Positions 1-9,122 of a stretch of 64,000 bases of DNA are shown here, one piece after another. Below the pieces are notes generated by a model. It had not been told where the DNA came from and ran no database searches. It saw only the letters and a program-made list of their open reading frames with translations. The stretch is from Pseudoduganella armeniaca. GTDB taxonomy: Bacteria > Pseudomonadota > Gammaproteobacteria > Burkholderiales > Burkholderiaceae_D. Where the stretch lies: contig NZ_CP028324.1 in assembly GCF_003028855.1 (NCBI RefSeq), positions 3,410,001-3,474,000 on the forward strand. Reading direction: 5' to 3'. Position 1 is the first letter of the stretch; the number at the start of each line of letters is the position of its first letter. The position numbers and the translations under genes are program-made.

Positions 1-3000
1 TACGGCGGCCTGTGGCGGCGGGGTGACCTGGCCGACGATCTTCAGGTTGGCCGTCACCGTCACGCCGGTGTTGCTCCAGGCGAGTTCGAACACGCCGTTG
101 TCGCGGCGGGTGCGGCGCGCCGCGTCGATCATCTTGCGCAGGCCGTCGCGGCCCGATTCGTCCAGCAGCACCACGGTGTTACCGGCCGGGGTGATGGCCT
201 TGATGCGGGCGCCCGGCAGGCCGGTCGGATTCGGCCAGCGCATCTTGACCCATGGCTGCGGCTGGCCGCGCCAGCGCAGCGCCTGGCCGTCGATCTCCAG
301 CGTGAACTCGGTCGCGCCGGTGGCGCCCAGCGCCTGCACGTCGAACAGCGTCTGCGGTTCGCCCGGCGCGGCGGCGGCCTGGCTGGCCACGCCGCCGGCC
401 GACAGCGGCGCCACCCAGCCGGGGAAGTTGGCGATCACGGACGGCTCCAGGTGGATGCCCATGTCGGCCCAGGTCTTGGCGCTCAGCACGTCGCCGCGGC
501 GCACCACCAGCGGGCCGATCGTCGTGTTGAAGAACTTGGCGATGGCGCCTTCCGGACCGAACATCTCGCCGATTTCCGCATTGGTCGCTTCCAGCTTCGA
601 CTCCGGCGCGAACGGATACTTCAGCGCCAGGTTCTTGCTGAAGGGCTGCACGACCTGCGCCTGCCAGACTTTGTCGATCTCGGCCTCGGTCGGCTTGACG
701 ATGACGGCGAAGGTCTGCATCAGCGGACGCACCAGTACCGGGCGGATGGCGTTCTTCTGCGCATCCGTCATCCCGACCAGCATCTGCTCGTCGACGTATT
801 TCAGCGCCTCGGCCAGTTCGGAACCGCTGCCGTCCAGGGTCTGCTGCATCAGCTGCTTGGCGCCGGGACCCGGGTCGCCCTGGTTCTTGATCTGGTTCAG
901 GCGCGCGCGCAGTTTCGACATCTGGTCGATATAGCCGCGCATCAGCGAGCTGTTGTCCTTGTTGACGACCAGGCGCGCCACGCCGGCGAACTCGCGGCCC
1001 ACGGGGCCCAGCGGCAGCGCCGCGTTCTGCACCGGATTGCTCGGCAGGTTGACGTTGATCTGCGACGGCTTCTGGCGCAGGATCGTCTCGCGGAACCAGC
1101 CGCTGATGCCGCGCTGGGCGCGCTGGATGCCGGCGTCGAGCAGCGACGGGTTGTCCCACGAGGTCTGCTCGTAGACGGTCGTCACCAGTTTCGTGATCGG
1201 CGAATTCTGCGGGTCGCCCAGGCGGTTCATCGCGGCCGTGGCGGCGCCGAAGCCGTCCAGGTCGCGGATGGTCACGCCCTGCACGAACTTGGTCCACTCC
1301 TTGGCATAGTCGTTCTTGTACAGCTCCGTCAGCGACTTCTGGATCTGTTCCGGGCTGCCCTCCAGCGTCAAGTCGGTGTTCGACGAGGTTTTCAGCACCC
1401 AGTCGGCGGCCGACAGCTCGTGGTTGGCGGCTTCCTTGATCGCTTCCTGCACGAAGCCTTCCCAGGCGGCGCGGGTGAAGGTGCCCGGGATCGCATAGCT
1501 GCCCAGCACGATGTCCTTGTCCTGCTCGCCGACGATGCGCGCCACCGTCATCGACGGGAAGCGGGTGGCGGCGCGCGCCTTGATGTCGGCATACACGCGC
1601 TCGCGCGCCGGCATGCCGCGCACCACGCGGCGCAGGTTGTCGCGGGTCTGGTCGACCAGGGCCAGCTTGCCTTCCAGCTGCGGCCAGGCCGGGTCGGACA
1701 CCTGCGCCAGGTAGAACGAGATCAGGCGCTCGGCGCTGCGGATCATCTGCTCGCGCGGCATCGCGCCGCGGTTCGAATCCAGCCAGACGCGCCAGAAGCG
1801 GGTCAGCTGGTCGTTCAGGTGGGCGGCCTCGGCACGCGACTTATCGGTCAGCATCAGGTAGGTCTTGAGCGCGTTGTACGCATCTTCCGCGTTGGCCGGC
1901 GACGCATCCTTGAACTGCATGGCGCCGTTGTTGACGGCGGCGCTGTCGCTGCCCGCGGGCGCCGCGCCGCTGGCCGCGGTGACCGGTTTCGTCATCGGCT
2001 GCAGCTGGCCGGCGTTGTTGTTGACCTCCGCCAGGAAGGTCTCGAGCGACTGGCCGACGGGTTTCAGCATCACCTCGCGCACGCCGTTGAAGTATTCCTC
2101 GCGCAGCTTGCGGTTCAAGACGTCGCCCTGGTACAGGCCCAGGCCCAGCGACAGCGGCCGGCTGTCCTCGTAGCGGTCGAGCTGCTCGATGCGGTCCTGC
2201 AGAATCTCCAGTGCCTGCAGGCGCGACTGCAGGTCGATGCTCTTCTGCTGCAGCTTGATGGCCTGGTCCAGGTCCGCCTGCACGTTGGCCACCAGCTGGC
2301 GGTTGTTCATGAACGACCAGCTCCAGCCGCCCAGCGCCAGGCCGACGAAGGCCATCGCCGCGAAGAACATCGCGTAGCGCATGCGGGTCTTGGCCGGGCT
2401 GGCGTACTGCGCCACCAGGTCCTTGTCGGCGAAGATCACCTTGCGGAACAGGTTCAGCAGGAAATAGCCCTGCTGCTGGTGCAGTTCCTCATGCTGCGGC
2501 GGTTGCAGCTGCAGGTCGAAGCGCTGCGCCACGCGGTGCGACGAGGCCGACACGGTCTCGCCTTCCTGCAGCGCGCTGGTGAAATAGAAGCCGCGGAACA
2601 CGGGCTTGAACTGGTACGGGTTCTCCTCGAACAGCGTGGCGATGAACGAGCGCAGCGCCGGCTTGACCGACGAGAATTCGAGCGGGAACGTGAACACGCC
2701 GGGCGGCATGCGCTCGCGCCATTGCAGCGACATGTTCGCCAGCGACAGGTCCTTCAGGCCGTCGTACAGCTCGTCGAAGCGGGCGTCGAACTGGTCCAGC
2801 AGCTGCTCGGAGCTGGCGCTCTGGCTGTACGGCAGGGTGGCGCCCCAGACGCGATCGCGCTCGGCGCGTTCGCTGTCCTGGAAGAATTCGTTGAAGCCGG
2901 TGATCAGGTCGGCCTTGGTAAACACGACGTAGACCGGCGCATGCACCTCGAGGCGCTCGGTCAGTTCCTGCACGCGCTGGCGCAGGTTCTTGGCCAGCTC

Positions 3001-3708
3001 GATGGCGAATTCCGGGCGGTTGCGCGTCAGCTCCGCGATGCTGACGGCGATGATGACGCCATTGATCGGGGCCTTCTTGCGGTACTTCTTCAACAGGTCG
3101 AGGAAGCCGAACCACTCGGCGCGGTCCTCGTCCACCACGGAGTAGCGCCCGGCCGTGTCGAGCAGGATGCCTTCGGTGGTGAAGAACCAGTCGCAGTTGC
3201 GGGTGCCGCCGACGCCGTGCACGACCTTCGAGTCGGCGAACGGGAACTGCAGGCCGGAGCTGGCGATCGCCGTGCTCTTGCCGGCGGCCGGGTTACCGAT
3301 GACCATGTACCACGGCAGCTCGTACAGCGCCGCGTCGCCGGACAGTTGGCCCAGCTTGGAACTCTTGATGGTGCCGATCGCTTCCAGCAGGCGCTTGCGG
3401 ATCACCTCCGTCTCCTGGCGGTGCACCGCGTCGACCTGGGCCGGCGCCGGCGCCGGCGCCGGCGCCGGCGCCTTGGCCTGCTGCTCGAGCATGTCGCCCA
3501 GCTGGTCCGCGCGCTGGCGGCGGCGGTAGCGGCGCCACAGCCAGACGATGGCGCCGAACAGCAGCGCCACCGCCATGACCGTCCACGGCACGCTGGCGGG
3601 CCATTGCAGCAGGGTGGCCGCGATGAACAAGGTGGCGGCAAAGGCCAGCCAGCCGATGACGATCAGGCTGCGGCGCGATGTCAGGAATTCCCAGGTTTTT
3701 TGCATCAT
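1..3708 (-). CDS. tssM: TssM/IcmF, type VI secretion membrane-complex protein (3' end beyond window)
   Basis: Inner-membrane core protein of the type VI secretion (T6SS) membrane complex, acting with TssL and TssJ. The frame is open for 1236 codons to the window edge, close to the usual family length of about 1200, so little is missing. Two membrane spans lie at about residues 16-65. An Ala-Pro linker follows, encoded by a GCCGGC hexamer run at 3440-3472. The Walker A motif GNPAAGKST is at residues 138-146, and a third span (start FFAAMAFVGL) lies near residue 440, followed by the long periplasmic IcmF region. Two consecutive ATG codons start the gene (3708 and 3705). It is the last visible gene of a minus-strand operon, 25 nt after the preceding small ORF. 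Other tss genes are expected to the left. Confidence 0.93.
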   Translation of the reverse strand, partial: MMQKTWEFLTSRRSLIVIGWLAFAATLFIAATLLQWPASVPWTVMAVALLFGAIVWLWRRYRRRQRADQLGDMLEQQAKAPAPAPAPAPAQVDAVHRQETEVIRKRLLEAIGTIKSSKLGQLSGDAALYELPWYMVIGNPAAGKSTAIASSGLQFPFADSKVVHGVGGTRNCDWFFTTEGILLDTAGRYSVVDEDRAEWFGFLDLLKKYRKKAPINGVIIAVSIAELTRNRPEFAIELAKNLRQRVQELTERLEVHAPVYVVFTKADLITGFNEFFQDSERAERDRVWGATLPYSQSASSEQLLDQFDARFDELYDGLKDLSLANMSLQWRERMPPGVFTFPLEFSSVKPALRSFIATLFEENPYQFKPVFRGFYFTSALQEGETVSASSHRVAQRFDLQLQPPQHEELHQQQGYFLLNLFRKVIFADKDLVAQYASPAKTRMRYAMFFAAMAFVGLALGGWSWSFMNNRQLVANVQADLDQAIKLQQKSIDLQSRLQALEILQDRIEQLDRYEDSRPLSLGLGLYQGDVLNRKLREEYFNGVREVMLKPVGQSLETFLAEVNNNAGQLQPMTKPVTAASGAAPAGSDSAAVNNGAMQFKDASPANAEDAYNALKTYLMLTDKSRAEAAHLNDQLTRFWRVWLDSNRGAMPREQMIRSAERLISFYLAQVSDPAWPQLEGKLALVDQTRDNLRRVVRGMPARERVYADIKARAATRFPSMTVARIVGEQDKDIVLGSYAIPGTFTRAAWEGFVQEAIKEAANHELSAADWVLKTSSNTDLTLEGSPEQIQKSLTELYKNDYAKEWTKFVQGVTIRDLDGFGAATAAMNRLGDPQNSPITKLVTTVYEQTSWDNPSLLDAGIQRAQRGISGWFRETILRQKPSQINVNLPSNPVQNAALPLGPVGREFAGVARLVVNKDNSSLMRGYIDQMSKLRARLNQIKNQGDPGPGAKQLMQQTLDGSGSELAEALKYVDEQMLVGMTDAQKNAIRPVLVRPLMQTFAVIVKPTEAEIDKVWQAQVVQPFSKNLALKYPFAPESKLEATNAEIGEMFGPEGAIAKFFNTTIGPLVVRRGDVLSAKTWADMGIHLEPSVIANFPGWVAPLSAGGVASQAAAAPGEPQTLFDVQALGATGATEFTLEIDGQALRWRGQPQPWVKMRWPNPTGLPGARIKAITPAGNTVVLLDESGRDGLRKMIDAARRTRRDNGVFELAWSNTGVTVTANLKIVGQVTPPPQAAV

Positions 3709-3733
3709 ATGAGGGTCGTTTTCGCGGGGTAGA

Positions 3734-4150
3734 TCATACTTCGGTGCCGGGCGCCAGCAGGGCGGCGTCGCGGCGGTACGGGTCGAGGTTGCCGATGCGG
3801 AGCAGGGCGGCGCCGCTGCTGCCGCAAGCGCCATCGCGGCAGGCCAGGTCGGCGCCGGCGTCGAGCTGCTTGAAGCGGATCGAGGCCAGCGCCATCCGCT
3901 GCGGCGCGCGCTGGCCACGGTGCTTGGTGTCCGTCATCCATGCGGTGATGCCGGCCGCCACGCAGCCGGCCTTGGCGAGCAGGCCGCGCATCAAGCCGTC
4001 CAGCGCACCCGAGGCGACCGGCAGCGCCGCCAGACGGGTGCCGCCCGGTGCGCGCTGACTGGCGCGCCAGCAGCAGGACACGCGTGCCCAGCCGGCGGCG
4101 CCAGCCGTGACAAGGAAAAAGAGAAGCTGGAATCGTGCCGGCATCGTCAC
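3734..4150 (-). CDS. small hypothetical protein in the T6SS operon
   Basis: About 136-138 residues and not recognised. The N-terminus (MPARFQLLFFLVTAG) is hydrophobic like a signal peptide, with Cys residues just after it that could suit a lipoprotein, although no clean lipobox is visible. The rest is Ala/Arg-rich with a pair of cysteines in CRDGAC. GTG at 4150 or ATG at 4144 could start it. The ATG lies 2 nt beyond the stop of the preceding micro-ORF, so translational coupling is plausible. It sits between that ORF and tssM on the same strand, so it is probably co-transcribed. A role in T6SS is only implied by position. Confidence 0.5.
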   Translation of the reverse strand: MTMPARFQLLFFLVTAGAAGWARVSCCWRASQRAPGGTRLAALPVASGALDGLMRGLLAKAGCVAAGITAWMTDTKHRGQRAPQRMALASIRFKQLDAGADLACRDGACGSSGAALLRIGNLDPYRRDAALLAPGTEV

Positions 4151-4236
4151 ACTTTATCGATGCTGGCCAGCTGCGCCGCGATCAGCGCCGCGCCGCAGGC
4201 GGTCTTCTCGCCCAGTGTGATCAAAGGTCCTGCCAT
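4147..4236 (-). pseudogene. 29-codon ORF resembling the C-terminal end of a PAAR protein
   Basis: The 29-residue product contains LGEKTACGAALIAAQ. This resembles the last strand of PAAR spike proteins (pattern G-x-K-T-x-C-G-A-x-L-I), with the rest of the roughly 90-residue domain missing. A purine-rich GGAAGGAG ribosome site lies within the last codons of the upstream peptidase gene, well spaced for ATG 4236; ATG 4242 is too close. It could be a decayed PAAR remnant or a translated micro-ORF. The PAAR resemblance is a by-eye judgement from memory of the family. Confidence 0.4.
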
Positions 4237-4241
4237 TATCA

Positions 4242-5114
4242 TTACTCCTTCCGTTTCATCACGCCGGGCAGACGCAGTTCCGTGTGCCCGAAATCCATCA
4301 TTTTCCAGCGCCCGCCCCAGGTCAGGCCCATCGACTCGGCCACCTCGCCGTACAGCTGGTAGCCGCGCATCGCCCACGGGTCCTTTTCCGTGATGACCAG
4401 TTTGCCGTCGCGCAGGAAGGCGCAATCGGCGGCCAGGCCATACTGGTGCCAGCTCTGGTAGGCCGCGGCACTCGTCACGCTCGAGCCCATCGCCGCCAGG
4501 CGGTTCTGGCGCTCCGGGCTGCGGTAGCCTTCCAGGATCGCCATGTCATAGCCGTATTTTTCCTTCATGATCTTGAAGACCATCAGCAGACGCTGCGTAT
4601 ACTCCGCGTGCATCATGCCCCAGTCGCGGCTGGCCGTCACGAGCATTGGCCGCTCCTGTGCCACTTCGGCTTGCGCCTGTGCAAATACCAGCGGCGGCAG
4701 CGGCGGGGGCGGCACCAGCTGTTCGCCTTGCAGCAGCTCGGCGACCTGCGTATTGACTTCCCGGGTGGAGGTTTCGTAGCCGCTCAGGGTGGACCGGCTA
4801 CCCAGCACGATGGCCAGCAGGGGCGGCAGGAAAAGCAGTGCGATGCCGCCGGCGCACAGCAGATAATGACGGCGCAGGAAATCGCCCAGGGCACCGGCCG
4901 ACGCACTGCCGCTGTGCCGCAGCGCTTCAGCCTCGCGCAGGCGCCGCTGGGCGAGCTCGCCCGCGCCGCGCCGCAGGCGGCGGATGGACGAGCTCAATCC
5001 GTTCAGCATGAATTCGCGTCCGGCGGGGAACAGGATCATCCAGCTGACGAGACAGGCCAGTACAAAATAAAGAATTATCGCCAGCAGCCACACAGCCACT
5101 TCTCCAGTCGGCAA
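4242..5114 (-). CDS. M15-type metallopeptidase with two membrane spans, T6SS-linked
   Basis: Predicted peptidoglycan peptidase of the M15 (VanY/L-Ala-D-Glu peptidase-like) group. The C-terminal half carries EGYRSPERQN, then HQYGLAADC and DFGHTELRL, which match the His/Asp zinc-ligand blocks of the family. Two hydrophobic spans (about residues 8-28 and 87-107) flank an Arg-rich loop, which predicts a periplasmic catalytic domain. It opens the minus-strand operon leading to tssM. The arrangement resembles TagX of Acinetobacter, a membrane-anchored peptidase needed for T6SS assembly, so local wall opening for the secretion machine is the favoured role. An effector is the alternative. The start is uncertain: TTG 5114, or a GTG a few codons in that follows a GGAG. 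Confidence 0.75.
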   Translation of the reverse strand: MPTGEVAVWLLAIILYFVLACLVSWMILFPAGREFMLNGLSSSIRRLRRGAGELAQRRLREAEALRHSGSASAGALGDFLRRHYLLCAGGIALLFLPPLLAIVLGSRSTLSGYETSTREVNTQVAELLQGEQLVPPPPLPPLVFAQAQAEVAQERPMLVTASRDWGMMHAEYTQRLLMVFKIMKEKYGYDMAILEGYRSPERQNRLAAMGSSVTSAAAYQSWHQYGLAADCAFLRDGKLVITEKDPWAMRGYQLYGEVAESMGLTWGGRWKMMDFGHTELRLPGVMKRKE

Positions 5115-5296
5115 CGGAGTATTGTTCGTATCTTCAAAGCATTGCTCTCAAGTATAACTTACCGTTATAGCAATGTCTCGCACAATTGAATAAAATATCG
5201 GCCTTGCGTAAAAAATATTTCCGAAGATGGGGCCTTTTGTTCTTGACTCCTGTAAAGTAATCGAAAAAGTAATACAAAATAAGCAAGGAGTGTATC
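5115..5296. promoter_or_regulatory. divergent promoter region between the M15 peptidase and paralog 1
   Basis: This 182-bp gap is clearly more AT-rich than its surroundings and separates two divergent genes, so promoters for both should lie here. A TTGACT hexamer at 5243-5248 is a possible -35 for the plus-strand gene, but no well-spaced -10 is convincing. Confidence 0.35.
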
Positions 5297-6205
5297 TTGG
5301 TCAGTAAAGACGATCGCCCCGCCGGCGGTGGCCGGCCCAGCCTGCTGTCAACGGAGCAGGAGGGAGCGGCGGACGGGCGCAGCGTGCTGGGTGCCCTGGA
5401 TGGCAAGGCGGCCAAGCCCGCCAAAGCCGCCAAGCCGGCGAAGCCTGCCGGCCAGCCCAAGCCGGCGGCGGGTGCGCCGGCGGGCCAGCGCAAGCCAGGG
5501 CGCAGCCTGGCATTGTTGGGCGCGCTCGGCGCCGGCGTCATCGCGCTCGCGGGCGGCACGCTCGCATGGATGGCCAGCGTGCCCGATGACGACAGCGTGG
5601 CGGCCGTGACGGCGCCACCGTCCGCGGCGCCCGCACCCGCGGCGAGGGTGGCGGTATCGCCGTCCGCCGCCGTGCAATCGGACGTGTCGACGGCGGCGAT
5701 CCTGCAGGACGCGCCGGGCGCCGCCGCGCCGGGCGCCAGCGCGCCGCCGGAGAAGCAGCCGTCGTTGAAGGAGATGCTGGCCGCGCCCAGCGCCAAGGTG
5801 GCGGCACGCTCCGATCCCCTGACGCAGGCGCTCGAGCGCCCCAGCAAGAAGGAACCGGAAGAGCGCAAGCCCGAGAAGAAGGCCGAGGCGAAGGAGCCCG
5901 GCAAGAGCGAGGCGAAGAAGAAGCCAGCGAAGGAAAAGCCGGCGCGCGACAAGCCCAAGAGCGCGCCCCAGCCCAAGCAGCCGGCGCCGGACAAGGACGC
6001 GACGGTTCTGGCCGCGCTGATGGCGCATGTCCAGCCGAACAGCCAGATTCCCAAGAAAAGCACGCCGGCGCAGCAGCTCAAGAGCTGCCGCCAGTACAAC
6101 GCCGCGGGTGAGGAGCAATGCCGCGCGCGCCTGTGCTCGAACACGGCGAAGAACGAACCTGAATGCAAGGCACGCAGCAAGAAAAAAACCACGTCCGATT
6201 CATGA
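5297..6205 (+). CDS. single-span membrane protein with C-terminal Cys4 motif (paralog 1)
   Basis: No known family recognised. The 302 residues comprise an Ala/Pro/Lys-rich cytoplasmic segment, one membrane span at about residues 75-92, a long Ala/Pro then Lys/Glu-rich stretch (about 105-240), and a compact C-terminal region with four cysteines spaced C-x10-C-R-x3-C-x9-C. The same spacing recurs exactly in the genes at 15809-16458 and 19754-20743. The start is TTG 5297, supported by AAGGAG at 5285-5290. The Cys region should be periplasmic and could form two disulfides. The gene diverges from the M15 peptidase across a 182-bp AT-rich gap. Confidence 0.7.
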   Translation: MVSKDDRPAGGGRPSLLSTEQEGAADGRSVLGALDGKAAKPAKAAKPAKPAGQPKPAAGAPAGQRKPGRSLALLGALGAGVIALAGGTLAWMASVPDDDSVAAVTAPPSAAPAPAARVAVSPSAAVQSDVSTAAILQDAPGAAAPGASAPPEKQPSLKEMLAAPSAKVAARSDPLTQALERPSKKEPEERKPEKKAEAKEPGKSEAKKKPAKEKPARDKPKSAPQPKQPAPDKDATVLAALMAHVQPNSQIPKKSTPAQQLKSCRQYNAAGEEQCRARLCSNTAKNEPECKARSKKKTTSDS

Positions 6206-6809
6206 GCCGCGCCATGATTGAGCGCATGACCACCGCGCCGGGCCAGTTCGCCAGCGTCGCCCCTGGAGGAATTCGCACAGCACGCTGGTGATGGCGCGGC
6301 CGGCCTGGGTTCGGGCGGCCAACTGGTCGAAGTCATCGGCGCGCACGACGCGGTCGATGGCGCCGCTTCGCGCGACGTCCTCGCGCTCCCCACCAACGTC
6401 GCATCGACGTGCGCAACAGGCGAGCCACCACGGGCCCGGTCGTAGGCGTGCGCCAGCCGGGCATTGGCCTTCTTCAGTTTAGACAGTCGATGGCACGGGC
6501 TACTGTGAAAGACCCAGTCTCATGCACCGCCGTCGCAGCGACCGCCGTGACCGCCGCACAGTGTCCATCACTCCAGGCAGTACCAAGCCGTACCAATCCG
6601 CAGGAAGCGCTCCCAACCTGGCCCGCACTGCCAGCAGGCGTACCGGCTGACATGCCAGCTTGACCGAATGCGGCGCCATCCGCCTTGCCAGCGGGAACAC
6701 GCGTTGCCACCCCCGTCCGTAACGCCTCAGGCGCCGCTACGACGCCGTCGGCAGCGTGCGATCCGCCAGTCCTGACTTGTTGCAAAAACCCCTAGAGCAC
6801 CGAATCTAA
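6206..6809. other. gene-free stretch, possibly decayed sequence
   Basis: About 600 bp without a supportable gene. All open frames are short and have no ribosome site, and the translations look like nothing I recognise. Codon-position bias typical of the neighbouring genes is not evident. It could be an eroded gene or an insertion scar, but I saw no terminal repeats. Confidence 0.4.
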
Positions 6810-6838
6810 AAAATCACTTGTTTAAAGAGAGTGATTTT
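6810..6838. promoter_or_regulatory. dyad upstream of hxlR-type regulator
   Basis: Perfect 9-bp inverted repeat, AAAATCACT at 6810-6818 and AGTGATTTT at 6830-6838, separated by 11 nt in an AT-rich island 37 bp before the regulator start. It is a reasonable operator for autoregulation of the downstream operon. Confidence 0.45.
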
Positions 6839-6874
6839 CCTACAGTAACTTGCATATTTACCAAACAAGCCGCC

Positions 6875-7381
6875 ATGACAAAAGGTTCCTTCATCGAGAT
6901 GAACTGCCCCATCGCCCAGACCCTGGAGCAGGTCGGCGAGTGGTGGACGTTCGTCATCCTGCGCGACGCCTTCTGCGGCGCCAGCCGCTTCCAGGACTTC
7001 CAGAAGCGCCTCGGCATCAGCACCAACGTGCTCACGCGCCGGCTGGCGCGCCTGGTCGACAGCGGCATCTTCACGCGCGAGCCGTCCGAAACCGACGCGC
7101 GGGTCGTGCATTACCGCCTCACGCAGAAGGGCTACGCCCTGTATCCGATCCTGACGGCGATGACGCTGTGGGGCGAACAGTGGGTGCCGCATCCGGAAGG
7201 CGCGCGCGTCAAGCTGATCGAACGGGCCACCGGCGCTCCGATCGCGGGCGTGCACATCCTGTCGGCCGCTGGACGCGCGCTGACACCGGAGGAGATCGAT
7301 ACGGTGGCGGGACCGGCCGCCGCCGACAGAACGCACGCTTTGATGCGCATGAGAGAGGAGACCATCAATAATGACGAATGA
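6875..7381 (+). CDS. HxlR-family transcriptional regulator
   Basis: Winged-helix DNA-binding regulator of the HxlR family. The family signature is clear near the N-terminus: NCPIAQTLEQVGEWWTFVIL, then FQDFQKRLGISTNVLTRRL (recognition helix) and the wing ARVVHYRLTQKGYAL. ATG 6875 gives 168 residues; frames opening further upstream lack family similarity. The stop overlaps the fadD start by 11 nt, so it is the first gene of the acyl-modification operon and probably controls it. HxlR proteins often respond to electrophiles or redox signals. A dyad sits just upstream. Confidence 0.88.
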   Translation: MTKGSFIEMNCPIAQTLEQVGEWWTFVILRDAFCGASRFQDFQKRLGISTNVLTRRLARLVDSGIFTREPSETDARVVHYRLTQKGYALYPILTAMTLWGEQWVPHPEGARVKLIERATGAPIAGVHILSAAGRALTPEEIDTVAGPAAADRTHALMRMREETINNDE

Positions 7382-9059
7382 ACCGATCTGGCTGAAGTCC
7401 TATCCGGCCGGCGTGCCGGCGACGATCGATCCCGACCAATACCGCTCGCTGACGCAGCTGCTCGAGGAGTCGTTCGAACGCTATGCCCACCGCCGCGCCT
7501 ACGCCTGCATGGACCGCTTCCTGACCTATCGCGAGCTGGACCGGCATTCGCGCGCCATGGCGGCGTGGCTGCGCCAGCGCGGCCTGGGCAAGGGCGCCAG
7601 GGTCGCGATCATGATGCCCAACGTGCTGCAGTATCCCATCGCGGTGGCGGCGATCCTGCGCGCCGGCTGCACGGTCGTCAACGTCAATCCGCTGTACACG
7701 CCGCGCGAGCTGGAACATCAGCTGCGCGATTCCGGCGCCGAGGCCATCGTCCTGCTGGAAAACTTCGCCGACACGCTGGAGAAGGTGCTGCCGCGCACGG
7801 CGATCCGGCACGTGGTGGTGGGCTCGATGGGCGACATGCTGGGCCTGGCCAAGGGCACACTGGTCAACTTCGTCGTGCGCAAGCTGAAGAAGCTGGTGCC
7901 GGCGTTCTCGCTGCCGGACGCGGTGCCGTTCCGGCGCATGCTGGCCGAAGGCGCCGGCCTGACGCTGCAGCCGGTGACGCTGGGGCATGACGACATCGCC
8001 TTCCTGCAGTACACGGGCGGCACCACCGGCCTGTCGAAAGGGGCCACCCTCACGCATCGCAACGTCATCGCCAACGTGCTGCAGAACGACGCCTGGTCGG
8101 TACCGGCGCTGGGCGATGTCGCCGCCGGCGATGGACCGGTGACCGTGTGCGCGCTGCCGCTGTATCACATCCTCGCGCTCAACGCCTGTGTGCTGATGGG
8201 CGCGCGCTGGGGCGCGATGAACATCCTGATCCCGAACCCGCGCGACATGCCCGGCTTCGTGCGCGAGCTGGCCAAGTACCGCGTCAATTTCTTCCCCGGC
8301 GTGAACACGCTGTTCAACGGCCTGTTGAACCAGCCGGGCCTGGACCAGGTCGATTTCTCCGGCCTGCGCATCACGCTGGGCGGCGGCATGGCGGTGCAGC
8401 AGGTCGTCAACGACCGCTGGCTGAAGCTCACCGGCTGCCCGATCCTGGAGGGCTATGGCTTGTCGGAGACCTCGCCCACGGCGACCCTGTGCCCGCCCAA
8501 CCTGACCACCTTCACCGGCACGATCGGCCTGCCGGTGCCGTCCACCGACGTGGCGATCGTCGACGACGACGGTCGTCCGGTGCCGCTCGGCCAGGCCGGC
8601 GAGATCGCGATCCGCGGCCCGCAGGTCATGAGCGGCTACTGGAACCGCCCCGACGAGACGGCAAAGGTGATGACACAAGCCGGCTTCTTCAAGTCGGGCG
8701 ACATCGGCATCATGGACGAACGCGGCTACGTGCGCATCGTCGACCGCAAGAAGGACATGATCCTGGTGTCCGGCTTCAACGTCTATCCGAACGAGATCGA
8801 GGGCGTCATCGCCGCCCACCCCGGCGTGCTCGAATGCGCCTGCGTGGGCGTACCGGATGCCGCCTCCGGCGAGGCCGTCAAGCTGTTCGTCGTGCGCAAG
8901 GACCCGGCGCTCACCAGCGCCCAGCTGATGGACTACTGCCGCGAGCAGCTGACCGGCTACAAGAAGCCCAAGTACATCGAGTTCCGCGACGCGCTGCCGA
9001 AAACGAACGTCGGCAAGATCCTGCGCCGCGAGCTGCGCGACAGCGCGCTCGCGGCCTGA
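7371..9059 (+). CDS. fadD: long-chain fatty-acid--CoA ligase (FadD-like)
   Basis: 562-residue ANL-superfamily ligase that activates a fatty or aryl acid to its CoA thioester through an acyl-adenylate. The AMP-binding P-loop YTGGTTGLSKG is at residues 214-224. It also has the GYGLSETSP block, the DIGIMDERGYVRIVDRKKDMI hinge region and the C-terminal Lys in the PKTNVGKILRR motif. Length and motif order match FadD. It follows the HxlR gene with overlapping codons and precedes a diiron oxygenase by 63 nt. The context argues for a pathway-specific ligase rather than the general beta-oxidation enzyme. Confidence 0.9.
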   Translation: MTNEPIWLKSYPAGVPATIDPDQYRSLTQLLEESFERYAHRRAYACMDRFLTYRELDRHSRAMAAWLRQRGLGKGARVAIMMPNVLQYPIAVAAILRAGCTVVNVNPLYTPRELEHQLRDSGAEAIVLLENFADTLEKVLPRTAIRHVVVGSMGDMLGLAKGTLVNFVVRKLKKLVPAFSLPDAVPFRRMLAEGAGLTLQPVTLGHDDIAFLQYTGGTTGLSKGATLTHRNVIANVLQNDAWSVPALGDVAAGDGPVTVCALPLYHILALNACVLMGARWGAMNILIPNPRDMPGFVRELAKYRVNFFPGVNTLFNGLLNQPGLDQVDFSGLRITLGGGMAVQQVVNDRWLKLTGCPILEGYGLSETSPTATLCPPNLTTFTGTIGLPVPSTDVAIVDDDGRPVPLGQAGEIAIRGPQVMSGYWNRPDETAKVMTQAGFFKSGDIGIMDERGYVRIVDRKKDMILVSGFNVYPNEIEGVIAAHPGVLECACVGVPDAASGEAVKLFVVRKDPALTSAQLMDYCREQLTGYKKPKYIEFRDALPKTNVGKILRRELRDSALAA

Positions 9060-9122
9060 CCCGCAACACCCAAGCGTCGCCTACGTTGTCCAATTCGAAT
9101 AACCCACCTGAAGGAGACCAGT

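Noticed and set aside
451..3732. Long open frame on the plus strand opposite tssM
   Set aside because: It is antisense to a complete TssM frame, its product is a low-complexity Arg/Gln/Leu mixture, and such shadows are normal at this GC content.
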